64,000 bases of DNA from Pseudomonas cremoricolorata (GTDB taxonomy: Bacteria; Pseudomonadota; Gammaproteobacteria; Pseudomonadales; Pseudomonadaceae): positions 2,294,001-2,358,000 of the forward strand of contig NZ_CP009455.1 of the NCBI RefSeq assembly GCF_000759535.1. Reading direction: 5' to 3'. The notes under the pieces were generated by a model. That model ran no database searches and was not told the origin of the DNA. It worked only from the letters and a program-made list of their open reading frames with translations. The translations under genes and the position numbers were made by a program. Positions 52,832-62,405 of the stretch are shown here, in pieces; position 1 is the first letter of the stretch; every line of letters starts with the position of its first letter.

Positions 52832-52846
52832 TGATAATGCGTATCA
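52832..52846 (-). promoter_or_regulatory. Fur box over the ECF sigma promoter
   Basis: TGATAAT-G-CGTATCA matches the Fur core TGATAATNATTATCA at 12 of 14 positions. On the minus strand TTGACC (plus 52858-52863) and CATTAT (52834-52839), spaced 18 bp, make a sigma70 promoter whose -10 lies inside the box, so iron-loaded Fur would block it. Confidence 0.8.
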
Positions 52847-52888
52847 TCTTCCTCTTTGGTCAAGCCGGCAAATGTCAGCGATTGCAAA

Positions 52889-52922
52889 CCCACGGCGGCC
52901 CGTGGGGCTGGCATCCAGCCCC
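52889..52922 (-). terminator. Double hairpin after gap
   Basis: GGGGCTGG/CCAGCCCC (52904-52911 and 52915-52922) is followed, in the leftward direction, by a second stem CCCACGG/CCGTGGG (52889-52895 and 52900-52906; the stems share bases) and then TTTGC. The two stems compete. One probably ends gap transcripts before the fecI-type gene. Confidence 0.5.
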
Positions 52923-52935
52923 GGCGCCAGTGCGG

Positions 52936-53937
52936 TTACTGCGCCTTGAACAGCGCTTTGCAGGTGTCGAGCATACGGTTGGAGAAGCCCCATTCGTTGT
53001 CGTACCAGGCCAGCACCTTGAGCATGCGCCCGTTGCTGCGGGTGTGGTTGGCGTCGAAGATCGACGACAGCGGGTTGTGGTTGAAGTCGCACGACACCAG
53101 CGGCAGGGCGTTGTAACCGAGCACTGGCGAATGCCGCGCCGCTTCCTCGAACAACTGGTTGACCATTTCGCGGCTGGCTTCGCGTTGCAGGTTGACCGTC
53201 AGGTCGACCAGCGAGACGTTGATCACCGGCACCCGCACCGCCATGCCGGTGAGCTTGCCGGCCAGCTCCGGCAGCACCAGGCCCACCGCTTCGGCCGCGC
53301 CGGTCTTGCTCGGGATCATCGACTGGGTGGCCGAACGCGCCCGGTACGGGTCGCTGTGGTACATGTCGCTGAGCACCTGGTCGTTGGTGTAGGCGTGGAT
53401 GGTGGTCATCAGGCCCTGTTCGATGCCGAATTCCCGTTGCAGCACCTGGGCGACCGGGGCCAGGCAGTTGGTGGTGCAGGAGGCGTTGGAAATGACCTGG
53501 TGCGAGGCGCGCAGTTGCTCGTGGTTGACGCCGTACACCACCGTGGCATCGGCGCCCTTGGCCGGCGCCGAGATGATCACCTTGCCGGCGCCAGCGCTCA
53601 GGTGCGCGGCGGCCTTGGCACGGTCGGTGAACAGCCCGGTGCATTCGAACACCACATCCACCGCATTGGCCTTCCAGGGCAGCTCGGCCGGATTGCGAAT
53701 GGCGCTGACGGCGATGCGGTCGCCATTGACGGTCAGGCTTTCGTGGTCGGCTTCGACCTGCGCATCGAAGGTGCCATGCACGCTGTCGTACTTGAGCAGG
53801 TGGGCGTTCATGGCGCTGTCGCCCAGGTCGTTGATGGCGACCACCTGCAGGTCGTGACGGTAGTCCTGGGTATACAGCGCGCGAAGCACGTTGCGTCCGA
53901 TGCGGCCGAACCCATTGATGGCAATGCGAATGGTCAT
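52936..53937 (-). CDS. gapA: Glyceraldehyde-3-phosphate dehydrogenase, type I
   Basis: This NAD-dependent glycolytic enzyme is called gap-1 in P. putida. The 333-aa product has the Rossmann start [20 protein letters not shown] and active-site Cys in [17 protein letters not shown], with the catalytic His in [14 protein letters not shown] 53937 is used; an in-frame start at 53976 adds 13 non-conserved residues. It is divergent from edd, and the shared region holds two HexR boxes. Confidence 0.95.
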   Translation of the reverse strand: MTIRIAINGFGRIGRNVLRALYTQDYRHDLQVVAINDLGDSAMNAHLLKYDSVHGTFDAQVEADHESLTVNGDRIAVSAIRNPAELPWKANAVDVVFECTGLFTDRAKAAAHLSAGAGKVIISAPAKGADATVVYGVNHEQLRASHQVISNASCTTNCLAPVAQVLQREFGIEQGLMTTIHAYTNDQVLSDMYHSDPYRARSATQSMIPSKTGAAEAVGLVLPELAGKLTGMAVRVPVINVSLVDLTVNLQREASREMVNQLFEEAARHSPVLGYNALPLVSCDFNHNPLSSIFDANHTRSNGRMLKVLAWYDNEWGFSNRMLDTCKALFKAQ

Positions 53938-54002
53938 GGCGATACCTCTGGCAGTCTGGAGAAGCCTGTGGCACAAAGAGCCGCTTCACTGAAACGGTTT
54001 TG

Positions 54003-54017
54003 TTGTTGGAATTACAA
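54003..54017. promoter_or_regulatory. HexR operator at the gap promoter
   Basis: TTGT-TGGAATT-ACAA is an exact TTGT-N7-ACAA HexR box. On the minus strand a sigma70 promoter TTGTTT (plus 54039-54044) and TAATCT (54017-54022) with 16-bp spacing ends just before it, so HexR would block gap initiation until ketodeoxyphosphogluconate releases it. Confidence 0.85.
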
Positions 54018-54064
54018 GATTATTCGCTGACAGATAGAAAACAACCCTTTTTGGTGGCAATATT

Positions 54065-54080
54065 TTGTTTAAACATACAA
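54065..54080. promoter_or_regulatory. HexR operator at the edd promoter
   Basis: TTGT-TTAAACAT-ACAA is an exact TTGT-N8-ACAA HexR box. It covers the likely edd -10 region (a weak CATACA at 54074-54079, 17 bp after TTGGTG at 54051-54056), 122 bp before the edd ATG. Confidence 0.82.
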
Positions 54081-54201
54081 CGAGCGCTCCGGGTACCCTT
54101 TCCCGCTGTGATGGTAGGCTCTTGCTGAGCCTAGGTCGCCGCGCAAATCAGGGCGAACTGCCCGCCGAGAGCGCCCTTACCGCAAGCCTGGAGTCCAGTA
54201 C

Positions 54202-56028
54202 ATGCACCCGCGCATCCTTGAGGTCACTCAGCGGCTGATCGAACGCAGCCGCGCCACCCGTGAACGCTACCTGCAGCTGATTCGCGGCGCGGCCAGTACC
54301 GGGCCCATGCGTGCCAGCCTGCAGTGCGCCAACTTCGCCCATGGCGTGGCCGGTTGCGGCGCCGACGACAAACAGACCCTGCGCCTGATGAACGCCGCCA
54401 ACGTCGCCATCGTCTCGGCTTACAACGACATGCTCTCGGCGCATCAGCCCTATCAACATTTCCCTGAGCAGATCAAACAGGCCCTGCGTGACGTTGGTTC
54501 GGTCGGCCAGTTCGCCGGTGGCGTGCCGGCCATGTGCGACGGTGTCACCCAGGGCGAGCCGGGCATGGAACTGGCTATCGCCAGCCGCGAAGTGATCGCC
54601 ATGTCCACCGCCATCGCCCTGTCGCACAACATGTTCGATGCCGCGCTGATGCTCGGCATCTGCGATAAGATCGTTCCCGGGCTGATGATGGGGGCGCTGC
54701 GTTTCGGCCATCTGCCGACCGTGTTCGTGCCCGGCGGGCCGATGGTTTCGGGCATTTCCAACAAGGAAAAGGCCGATGTGCGCCAGCGCTACGCCGAAGG
54801 CAAGGCCAGCCGTGAAGAGCTGCTCGAATCGGAAATGAAGTCGTACCACGGCCCCGGCACCTGCACCTTCTACGGCACCGCCAACACCAACCAGCTGGTG
54901 ATGGAAGTGATGGGCCTGCACTTGCCTGGCGCCTCGTTCGTCAACCCGTACACGCCGCTGCGCGATGCGCTGACCGCCGAGGCCGCGCGTCAGGTAACCC
55001 GCATGACCAAAGCCAGCGGCAACTTCATGCCGCTGGGCGAAATCGTCGACGAGAAGGCGCTGGTCAACTCCATCGTCGCCCTGCACGCTACCGGCGGCTC
55101 GACCAACCACACCTTGCACATGCCAGCCATCGCCCAGGCCGCCGGCATCCAGCTGACCTGGCAGGACATGGCCGATCTGTCCGAAGTGGTGCCGACGCTG
55201 TCGCACGTCTACCCCAATGGCAAAGCCGACATCAACCACTTCCAGGCCAGCGGCGGCATGGCCTTCCTCATTCGCGAACTGCTCGATGCAGGCCTCTTGC
55301 ACGAAGACGTCAACACCGTCGCCGGCCCCGGCCTGCGCCGCTATACCCAGGAGCCGTTCCTCGAAGACGGCCAACTGGTTTGGCGCGAAGGCCCGGCGCA
55401 GAGCCTGGATGAATCGATCCTGCGTCCAGTGGCGCGGCCGTTCTCGCCCGAGGGTGGGCTGCGGGTGATGAACGGCAACCTTGGCCGTGGCGTGATGAAA
55501 GTCTCGGCGGTGGCGCGCGAGCATCAGGTGGTCGAAGCCCCGGCACGCATCTTCCACGATCAACAATCGCTGGCCGAGGCCTTCAAGGCCGGCGAGCTGG
55601 AGCGCGATTTCGTCGCCGTGGTGCGTTTCCAGGGGCCGCGCTGCAACGGCATGCCTGAACTGCACAAGCTGACCCCGTTCCTTGGCGTATTGCAGGACCG
55701 CGGCTTCAAGGTAGCGCTGGTGACCGACGGGCGCATGTCCGGTGCGTCGGGCAAGATTCCGGCGGCGATTCACGTGTGCCCGGAAGCCTACGATGGTGGA
55801 CCGCTGGCACGGCTGCGCGATGGTGATATGGTGCGCGTCGACGGCGTCGAAGGCACGCTGCAGGTGCTGATCTCGGCCGAGGAACTGGCCAGCCGCGACC
55901 TGCCCCCCGCACCCCAGGGCAACGACTTGGGCTGCGGACGCGAGCTGTTCGGCTTCATGCGCGTCGCCTTCAGCTCGGCCGAGCAGGGCGCCAGCGCCTT
56001 TACTGCGGATTTGGAGAAGCTTGGATGA
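54202..56028 (+). CDS. edd: 6-Phosphogluconate dehydratase
   Basis: Edd is the first enzyme of the Entner-Doudoroff pathway and makes 2-keto-3-deoxy-6-phosphogluconate. The 608-aa protein belongs to the IlvD/Edd iron-sulfur dehydratases, with cysteines in [13 protein letters not shown] and [17 protein letters not shown], and the [19 protein letters not shown] block. It begins the edd-glk-gltR-gtrS operon. ATG 54202 starts the conserved [16 protein letters not shown]. Confidence 0.97.
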   Translation: MHPRILEVTQRLIERSRATRERYLQLIRGAASTGPMRASLQCANFAHGVAGCGADDKQTLRLMNAANVAIVSAYNDMLSAHQPYQHFPEQIKQALRDVGSVGQFAGGVPAMCDGVTQGEPGMELAIASREVIAMSTAIALSHNMFDAALMLGICDKIVPGLMMGALRFGHLPTVFVPGGPMVSGISNKEKADVRQRYAEGKASREELLESEMKSYHGPGTCTFYGTANTNQLVMEVMGLHLPGASFVNPYTPLRDALTAEAARQVTRMTKASGNFMPLGEIVDEKALVNSIVALHATGGSTNHTLHMPAIAQAAGIQLTWQDMADLSEVVPTLSHVYPNGKADINHFQASGGMAFLIRELLDAGLLHEDVNTVAGPGLRRYTQEPFLEDGQLVWREGPAQSLDESILRPVARPFSPEGGLRVMNGNLGRGVMKVSAVAREHQVVEAPARIFHDQQSLAEAFKAGELERDFVAVVRFQGPRCNGMPELHKLTPFLGVLQDRGFKVALVTDGRMSGASGKIPAAIHVCPEAYDGGPLARLRDGDMVRVDGVEGTLQVLISAEELASRDLPPAPQGNDLGCGRELFGFMRVAFSSAEQGASAFTADLEKLG

Positions 56029-56984
56029 AGGACTTGCTGGTCGGCGACATCGGTGGCACCAACGCACGCTTTGCCCTGTGGCGAGACAACCAGCTGCACG
56101 CCGTGGAGGTGTTCGCCACCGCCGACTACAGCGGCCCGGAACAGGCCATCGAGTATTACCTGGCCGACCAGGGCGTGGCCCTGGGCGAGGTGAGCGCGGC
56201 CTGCCTGGCCGTGGCCGGGCCGGTGGATGGCGATGAGTTCCAGTTCACCAACAACCAATGGCACCTCAGCCAGCGCGCGTTCTGCAAGCACCTGCAGATC
56301 GACCGGCTGTTGCTGGTCAATGATTTCACCGCCATGGCTCTGGGCATGACCCGGCTCAAGGCCGACGAATACATCGAGGTCTGCGCGGGTGACGCCGACG
56401 CCGCCCGGCCGGCACTGGTCATCGGCCCTGGCACCGGGCTGGGCGTGGGCTGCCTGCTGCGTCAGGGCGAGCGGCGCTGGCTGGCGCTGCCGGGGGAGGG
56501 CGGTCACGTCGACCTGCCGGTGGGCAACGCCCGCGAGGCGGCGATTCACCAGCAACTGCATGGGCAGATCGGCCATGTCAGTGCCGAGACCGTACTCAGC
56601 GGCGGCGGCCTGCTGCGGCTGTACCAGGCCATGTGCGCGCTGGACGGCGACGTGCCACGGCACAAGACCCCGGCGCAGATCACCGATGCGGCACTGGCCG
56701 GCGAGCCGCGCGCTGCGGCGGTGATCGAGCAGTTCTGCCGTTTTCTCGGACGGGTGGCCGGCAACAACGTGCTGACCCTTGGCGCGCGTGGCGGTGTGTA
56801 TATCGCCGGCGGCGTGATCCCGCGCTTCGCCGAGCTGTTCCTGCGCAGCGGTTTCCACACCAGCTTCACCGACAAAGGCTGCATGAGCGACTACTTCGCC
56901 GGCATTCCGGTGTGGCTGGTCACCGCCGAGTTGTCGGGTCTGCTGGGCGCCGGTGTGGCGCTGGAGCAGGCCCTGCACGATTGA
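56025..56984 (+). CDS. glk: Glucokinase
   Basis: Glk phosphorylates glucose that enters by the GtsABCD importer. The 319-aa product is a ROK-unrelated bacterial hexokinase of the Glk family, with phosphate loop [14 protein letters not shown] and the adenosine-side [13 protein letters not shown]. The Glu and His residues in [13 protein letters not shown] match the glucose site. It overlaps edd by 4 bp (ATGA). Confidence 0.96.
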   Translation: MKDLLVGDIGGTNARFALWRDNQLHAVEVFATADYSGPEQAIEYYLADQGVALGEVSAACLAVAGPVDGDEFQFTNNQWHLSQRAFCKHLQIDRLLLVNDFTAMALGMTRLKADEYIEVCAGDADAARPALVIGPGTGLGVGCLLRQGERRWLALPGEGGHVDLPVGNAREAAIHQQLHGQIGHVSAETVLSGGGLLRLYQAMCALDGDVPRHKTPAQITDAALAGEPRAAAVIEQFCRFLGRVAGNNVLTLGARGGVYIAGGVIPRFAELFLRSGFHTSFTDKGCMSDYFAGIPVWLVTAELSGLLGAGVALEQALHD

Positions 56985-57036
56985 GCCATGGCCCAGCCGC
57001 CGCAGAGCGGCGGGCCAGCACACCAAGGAACTTACT

Positions 57037-57762
57037 TTGAGCACTGTCAGCAAGTCGATCCTGATGGTCGACGACGACCACGATATCTGTGAACTGCTGC
57101 AAACCTACCTCAGCCGCGCCGGTTTTCAGGTTCGCGCCGAGCGTGATGGTCGCAGCTTTCGCCAGTCCCTCGAAGCGCAGCCGTACGACTTGGCGATCCT
57201 CGATGTGATGTTGCCCGACGAAGATGGCTTCAGCCTCTGCCGCTGGGTGCGCCAGCACCCGCAGCATGCGCGCATGCCGATCATCATGCTCACCGCCAGC
57301 TCCGACGAAACCGACCGGGTGATCGGCCTGGAGCTTGGCGCCGACGACTACATGGGCAAGCCGTTCGGCCCGCGCGAACTGCTGGCGCGGATCAAGGCGC
57401 TGCTGCGCCGCACCGAGTTCGCCCAGGCGCAGCCGGGCAACGCGATACTTGGCTTCGATGACTGGCGCCTCGATACCACCAGCCACCGGCTGTACCACCG
57501 TGATGGGGAAGAGGTCATTCTGACCGGCGCCGATTTCGCCTTGCTCAAGCTGTTCCTCGATCACCCACAGCAGATTCTCGACCGCGACACCATCGGCAAT
57601 GCCACCCGAGGTCGCGAGCCGATGCCGCTGGACCGCATCGTCGACATGGCAGTGAGCCGCCTGCGTCAACGCCTGCGCGACACGGAAAAACCCCCGCGAC
57701 TGATCCGCACCGTGCGTGGCAGCGGCTACCTGCTGGCGACCCATGTCCGTCCGGTCGGCTGA
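57037..57762 (+). CDS. gltR: OmpR-family response regulator GltR (TTG start)
   Basis: GltR controls the glucose importer and porin genes in Pseudomonas; GtrS phosphorylates it. The 241-aa product has a receiver domain with phospho-acceptor Asp56 in LAILDVMLPDE, the Lys in YMGKPFGPREL, and a winged-helix domain ending in RTVRGSGYLL. No ATG fits. TTG 57037 has AAGGAA 6 nt upstream. It lies 52 bp after glk and overlaps gtrS by 20 bp. Confidence 0.9.
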   Translation: MSTVSKSILMVDDDHDICELLQTYLSRAGFQVRAERDGRSFRQSLEAQPYDLAILDVMLPDEDGFSLCRWVRQHPQHARMPIIMLTASSDETDRVIGLELGADDYMGKPFGPRELLARIKALLRRTEFAQAQPGNAILGFDDWRLDTTSHRLYHRDGEEVILTGADFALLKLFLDHPQQILDRDTIGNATRGREPMPLDRIVDMAVSRLRQRLRDTEKPPRLIRTVRGSGYLLATHVRPVG

Positions 57763-59197
57763 GCCGCGCTGGCGCCTGCTGCCGCGCTCGTTGTTGGGGC
57801 GCATGCTGCTGCTGACCCTGCTGGTGGTGCTGCTGGCCCAGGGGCTGTCGAGCCTGATCTGGGTGGCGCAACTGCGCGCCAGCCAGATCCAGGGCTTGCA
57901 GGCCAGTGCCGGCAGCCTGGCCCATTCGATGAGCGCCAGCGTCAGTTACTTCCGCTCGCTGCCGGTGGCGTACCGGCCGATGGTGCTCGATCAGCTGCGC
58001 AGCATGGGCGGCACGCGCTTTTTCGTCTCGCTCAACGACAAGCCCCTGGACATGCCGAGTTTGCCGCTGACCGCGCGCAAAAAGGCGGTGATCGAGGTGT
58101 TCGACGAGGTGCTGCACGAGCGCCTGGGCAAGCAGATGGACATCAGCGTGGCCTTCGTCAGCCCGCAGGAGTTGCGCCTGTTCAACAGCGGCCTGAAGCT
58201 CGATGAACTGCCGCGCTCATGGGCGCATTATTCGCTGACGCTGGAGCCGCTCAATCCACCGGTGCTGGTGACGCAGATACGCCTGGGTGAACACGAATGG
58301 CTGTACATCGCCTCGCTGATGCCTGAGCCCTACACCAGCCTTGAAGCCGAGCGCCTGCCGCGCCAGCAGGTTGGCTTCATTGCCCTGACCACCGCCTTGC
58401 TGTTGCTGTTCATCGGCCTGCTGGTGCACTGGCAGACCCGTCCGCTCAAACGCCTGGCCCACGCCGCCCGTGATTTGTCGCTGGGCGCCGACGTGGCGCC
58501 GCTGGCAGGCGGGGGCGGCAGCGAGGTGGTGGAGGTGAGCCGCGCCTTCAACAGCATGCGCGAGCGCATCAGCCGCTACCTGACCGAGCGCAGCCAGCTG
58601 TTCAGCGCCATTTCCCACGACCTGCGCACGCCCATCACCCGCCTGCGGCTGCGTGTCGAGCTGCTCGAAGACGAACAGGCGCAGCGCACGTTCAACCGTG
58701 ACCTCGACGAGCTGGAGCTGCTGGTCAAGGGCGCCCTGCAATGCGTCAAGGACACCGACATTCACGAGAACATCGAGCCGATCGATCTCAACCAGGTGCT
58801 GGAAATGCTCGCCGAACCCTACCTGCGCGATGGCCGCATCACCCTCGAAGGGCGTGCTCTGACGCCCTACCTGGGCAAGTCGCTGGCGTTGCGCCGCTGT
58901 ATCGGCAACCTCATCGACAATGCCATCAAGTACGGCGAGCGCGCGCACCTGCGCATCCTCGACAGCGCCAGCGGTTTCGTCCTGCAGGTCGACGATCAAG
59001 GGCCTGGCGTCCCGCAACAGCAGCTCGAGCACGTCTTCGAGCCGCACTTTCGCCTGGCCGGGCAGCAGCAGGGCTACGGCCTGGGCCTGGGCATCGCGCG
59101 CAACATCGCCCACAGCCACGGCGGCGAAGTCAGCCTGCTCAACCTGCGCCAGGGCGGCTTGCGGGTCACCCTGAGTCTGCCGCGTGGGCAGCCCTGA
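57743..59197 (+). CDS. gtrS: Sensor histidine kinase GtrS
   Basis: The 484-aa kinase has TM1 (about residues 20-42), a periplasmic sensor domain (about 43-208), TM2 (about 209-229), HAMP (about 230-285), His292 in FSAISHDLRTPITRL, and an ATPase domain (NLIDNAIKYG, DDQGPGVP, GYGLGLGIARNI). In P. aeruginosa GtrS senses 2-ketogluconate and 6-phosphogluconate. ATG 57743 overlaps gltR. It is the last gene before a 131-bp gap ahead of gtsA. Confidence 0.9.
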   Translation: MSVRSAEPRWRLLPRSLLGRMLLLTLLVVLLAQGLSSLIWVAQLRASQIQGLQASAGSLAHSMSASVSYFRSLPVAYRPMVLDQLRSMGGTRFFVSLNDKPLDMPSLPLTARKKAVIEVFDEVLHERLGKQMDISVAFVSPQELRLFNSGLKLDELPRSWAHYSLTLEPLNPPVLVTQIRLGEHEWLYIASLMPEPYTSLEAERLPRQQVGFIALTTALLLLFIGLLVHWQTRPLKRLAHAARDLSLGADVAPLAGGGGSEVVEVSRAFNSMRERISRYLTERSQLFSAISHDLRTPITRLRLRVELLEDEQAQRTFNRDLDELELLVKGALQCVKDTDIHENIEPIDLNQVLEMLAEPYLRDGRITLEGRALTPYLGKSLALRRCIGNLIDNAIKYGERAHLRILDSASGFVLQVDDQGPGVPQQQLEHVFEPHFRLAGQQQGYGLGLGIARNIAHSHGGEVSLLNLRQGGLRVTLSLPRGQP

Positions 59198-59204
59198 GGG
59201 CCAA

Positions 59205-59222
59205 TGTCACCAGTTGGTGACA
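59205..59222. promoter_or_regulatory. Palindromic operator candidate upstream of gtsA
   Basis: TGTCACCAGTTGGTGACA is symmetric except for its two central bases (8-bp arms). It lies 107 bp before the gtsA ATG and just after gtrS, so it could be the GltR site or that of another sugar regulator. Confidence 0.5.
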
Positions 59223-59328
59223 ATCGCGCATCGCTTCGTTACCTGCCGCCTTCGGTCGCCTGTTTAGACTCCGATCCACGCGCAAGCACATGACTTGCCT
59301 TGCATAACAACAAAAAAGGTTGACCCGC

Positions 59329-60591
59329 ATGAATGCCATCACTCGCCTGGCTACTGCTGTTTCCCTCGCCTGCGCTCTGCCCCTGAGCGCCGTGGCTGCC
59401 GACAACGGCACCGTCGAAGTCCTGCACTGGTGGACCTCGGGCGGTGAAGCGGCGGCCGTACAGACCCTCAAGCAACAAATCGAAAAAGACGGTTTCACCT
59501 GGAAGGACAACGCCGTCGCCGGTGGCGGTGGTGCTGCGGCCATGACCGTGCTGAAAAGCCGCGCCGTGGCCGGCAATCCGCCTGCCGCCGCGCAGATCAA
59601 AGGCCCGGACATCCAGGAGTGGGGCGCCCTTGGTCTGCTCACCGAGCTGGACGAAGTGGCCAGCGCCAACCACTGGGATCAACTCCTGCCGGCCAAGCTC
59701 ACGCCGATCTGGAAATACGACGGTCACTACGTCGCCGTGCCGGTGAACATCCATCGGGTCAACTGGCTATGGATCAACCCGCAGGTGTTCGAGAAGGCCG
59801 GGGCCAAGGTGCCGGAAACCCTCGACGAGCTGTTCGCCGCCGCCGACAAGCTCAAGGCCGCCGGCTTCCAGCCCCTGGCCCACGGTGGCCAGCCTTGGCA
59901 GGACAGCACCGTGTTCGAAAGCCTGGTGCTGAGCGTGCTCGGCCCGCAGGGCTATCACAAGGCCTTCGTCGAGCTCGACGAGCAGACCCTCACCGGCGCC
60001 AAGATGATCGAGACCTTCCAGGCCTTGCAGCGTCTGGCCGGCTACATGGACCCCAACCGCGCCGGGCGTGACTGGAACATCGCCGCCGCCGAGGTCATCA
60101 CCGGCAAGGCCGGCATGCAGATCATGGGCGACTGGGCCAAGAGCGAATGGACCGCCGCGCACAAGGTCGCTGGCAGCGACTACCAATGCGTGCCATTCCC
60201 CGGCACCCAGGGCAGCTTCACCTACAACATCGACTCGCTGGCGATGTTCAAGCTGAGCAACGCCAACGACATCAAGGCGCAGAACGACCTGGCCAAAGTG
60301 GCGCTGGAAAAACCCTTCCAGACCGCTTTCAACCAGAACAAGGGCTCGCTGCCGGTGCGCCAGGACATGGACATGAGCCAGTTCGACGCCTGCACCCAGC
60401 GCTCGGCCAAGGATTTTGCCGAGGCCAGCAAGGGTGACGGTCTGCAGCCGAGCATGGCGCACAACATGGCCTCGTCGCTGGCGGTGCAGGGCGCCATCTT
60501 CGATGTGGTCAGCAACTTCCTCAACGACCCCAAGGCCGATCCGGCCAAGGCGGCCAAACAGCTGAGCGCGGCGATCAAGGCCTCACGCTGA
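59329..60591 (+). CDS. gtsA: Glucose/mannose ABC transporter substrate-binding protein GtsA
   Basis: GtsA is the periplasmic glucose-binding protein of GtsABCD. The 420-aa precursor has a signal peptide ([23 protein letters not shown], cleavage after about residue 23) and the extracellular solute-binding fold of the sugar family 1, with [16 protein letters not shown] at the start. ATG 59329 sits directly at the signal peptide. A strong hairpin separates it from gtsB. Confidence 0.95.
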   Translation: MNAITRLATAVSLACALPLSAVAADNGTVEVLHWWTSGGEAAAVQTLKQQIEKDGFTWKDNAVAGGGGAAAMTVLKSRAVAGNPPAAAQIKGPDIQEWGALGLLTELDEVASANHWDQLLPAKLTPIWKYDGHYVAVPVNIHRVNWLWINPQVFEKAGAKVPETLDELFAAADKLKAAGFQPLAHGGQPWQDSTVFESLVLSVLGPQGYHKAFVELDEQTLTGAKMIETFQALQRLAGYMDPNRAGRDWNIAAAEVITGKAGMQIMGDWAKSEWTAAHKVAGSDYQCVPFPGTQGSFTYNIDSLAMFKLSNANDIKAQNDLAKVALEKPFQTAFNQNKGSLPVRQDMDMSQFDACTQRSAKDFAEASKGDGLQPSMAHNMASSLAVQGAIFDVVSNFLNDPKADPAKAAKQLSAAIKASR

Positions 60592-60599
60592 CGGCCACT

Positions 60600-60620
60600 G
60601 GCCGGGCCCCGTGCCCGGCC
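60600..60620 (+). terminator. Intercistronic hairpin gtsA/gtsB
   Basis: GGCCGGGC (60600-60607) pairs with GCCCGGCC (60613-60620) around CCCGT; TTTT appears 10 nt later, which is too far for a classic terminator. It could cause partial termination or protect gtsA mRNA, so that binding protein exceeds permease. Confidence 0.5.
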
Positions 60621-60658
60621 TGCCTCTCCCTTTTCAATCATTTCCTGGGGATCACTCC

Positions 60659-61567
60659 ATGAATACTGCGACCGCGCGCCTGCGGGCCTCGCCCCTGGAC
60701 GCCTTGCAGCGCTGGCTGCCCAAGCTGGTGCTGGCGCCAAGCATGCTCATCGTGCTGGTGGGCTTCTACGGCTACATCGGCTGGACCCTGGTGCTGTCCT
60801 TCACCCAGTCGACGTTCATGCCCAACTACCGCTGGGCTGGCCTGACGCAGTACCTGAAGCTGCTCGACAACGACCGCTGGTGGGTGGCGAGCAAGAACCT
60901 GGCGGTGTTCGGTGGCCTGTTCATCGGCATCAGCCTGGTGCTCGGCGTGCTGCTGGCGGTGCTGCTCGACCAGCGCATCCGCCGCGAAGGCTTCATCCGA
61001 ACCATCTACCTGTACCCGATGGCGCTGTCGATGATCGTCACCGGCACCGCCTGGAAGTGGCTGCTCAATCCGGGTCTGGGCCTGGACAAACTGCTGCGCG
61101 ACTGGGGCTGGGAGGGTTTTCGCTTTGACTGGCTGGTGGACCCGGAGCGGGTTGTGTACTGCCTGGTGATCGCCGCCGTGTGGCAGGCCTCGGGTTTTGT
61201 CATGGCGCTGTTCCTGGCCGGCCTGCGTGGGGTCGACCCGTCGATCATCCGCGCCGCCCAGGTCGATGGCGCCAGTCTGCCGCGCATCTACCTGCGCATC
61301 GTCCTGCCGAGCCTGCGCCCGGTGTTCTTCAGCGCGGTGATGATCCTCGCCCACATCGCCATCAAGAGCTTCGACCTGGTAGCGGCGATGACCGCAGGCG
61401 GGCCGGGCTATGCCTCTGACCTGCCGGCGATGTTCATGTACAGCTTCACCTTCAGCCGTGGACAGATGGGCATGGGTTCGGCCAGCGCCATTCTCATGCT
61501 CGGGGCGATTCTGGCGATCCTCGTGCCGTACCTGTATTCCGAATTGAGGAACAAGCGCCATGAATAG
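60659..61567 (+). CDS. gtsB: Glucose ABC transporter permease GtsB
   Basis: GtsB is one permease half of the importer, in the MalF/UgpA class. The 302-aa product has six membrane helices and the cytoplasmic EAA loop around LRGVDPSIIRAAQVDGAS. ATG 60659 is used, because an in-frame upstream start at 60611 lies in the hairpin region. It overlaps gtsC by 8 bp. Confidence 0.95.
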   Translation: MNTATARLRASPLDALQRWLPKLVLAPSMLIVLVGFYGYIGWTLVLSFTQSTFMPNYRWAGLTQYLKLLDNDRWWVASKNLAVFGGLFIGISLVLGVLLAVLLDQRIRREGFIRTIYLYPMALSMIVTGTAWKWLLNPGLGLDKLLRDWGWEGFRFDWLVDPERVVYCLVIAAVWQASGFVMALFLAGLRGVDPSIIRAAQVDGASLPRIYLRIVLPSLRPVFFSAVMILAHIAIKSFDLVAAMTAGGPGYASDLPAMFMYSFTFSRGQMGMGSASAILMLGAILAILVPYLYSELRNKRHE

Positions 61568-62402
61568 CCATCGCCCGCGTTGGATTTCCCCAAGCCGCCT
61601 GGCCATCCACGGCACCCTGCTGGTGGCCTGCGCGGTGTACCTGATTCCGCTGTTGGTGATGCTGCTGACCAGCTTCAAGTCGCCGGACGACATCCGTACC
61701 GGCAACCTGTTGAGCTGGCCCGAGGTGGTGACTGGCATCGGCTGGTTCAAGGCCTGGGACAGTGTCGGTGGCTACTTCTGGAACTCGGTGAAGATCACCG
61801 TGCCGGCGGTCCTGGCCTCGACCCTGATCGGTGCGCTGAACGGCTACGTGCTGTCGATGTGGCGCTTCCGTGGCTCGCAGCTGTTCTTCGGTTTGCTGCT
61901 GTTCGGCTGCTTCCTGCCGTTCCAGACCGTGCTGCTGCCGGCCTCGTTCACCCTCGGCAAGCTGGGCCTGGCCAGCACCACCACGGGCCTGGTGCTGGTG
62001 CACATCGTCTACGGGCTGGCCTTCACCACGCTGTTCTTCCGCAATTACTACTGCAGCGTGCCGCAGGCCCTGGTGCAGGCGGCGCGGCTCGATGGGGCAG
62101 GCTTCTTCACGATCTTCGGACGCATCCTGCTGCCGATGTCGTTGCCGATCATCATGGTCTGCCTGATCTGGCAGTTCACCCAGATCTGGAACGACTTCCT
62201 CTTCGGCGTGGTGTTCGCCAGCGGCGACGCCCAACCGATCACGGTGGCGCTGAACAACCTGGTCAACACCAGCACCGGGGTCAAGGAATACAACGTCGAC
62301 ATGGCGGCGGCGATGATCGCGGGGCTTCCGACCCTGCTGGTCTACGTCGTGGCTGGCAAATATTTCCTGCGCGGCCTCACCGCCGGCGCAGTCAAGGGGT
62401 GA
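61560..62402 (+). CDS. gtsC: Glucose ABC transporter permease GtsC
   Basis: GtsC is the second permease half, MalG/UgpE class. The 280-aa product has six membrane helices, and its EAA loop reads VPQALVQAARLDGAGFF. It overlaps gtsB and ends 3 bp before gtsD, so the three are cotranscribed. Confidence 0.95.
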   Translation: MNSHRPRWISPSRLAIHGTLLVACAVYLIPLLVMLLTSFKSPDDIRTGNLLSWPEVVTGIGWFKAWDSVGGYFWNSVKITVPAVLASTLIGALNGYVLSMWRFRGSQLFFGLLLFGCFLPFQTVLLPASFTLGKLGLASTTTGLVLVHIVYGLAFTTLFFRNYYCSVPQALVQAARLDGAGFFTIFGRILLPMSLPIIMVCLIWQFTQIWNDFLFGVVFASGDAQPITVALNNLVNTSTGVKEYNVDMAAAMIAGLPTLLVYVVAGKYFLRGLTAGAVKG

Positions 62403-62405
62403 CAC

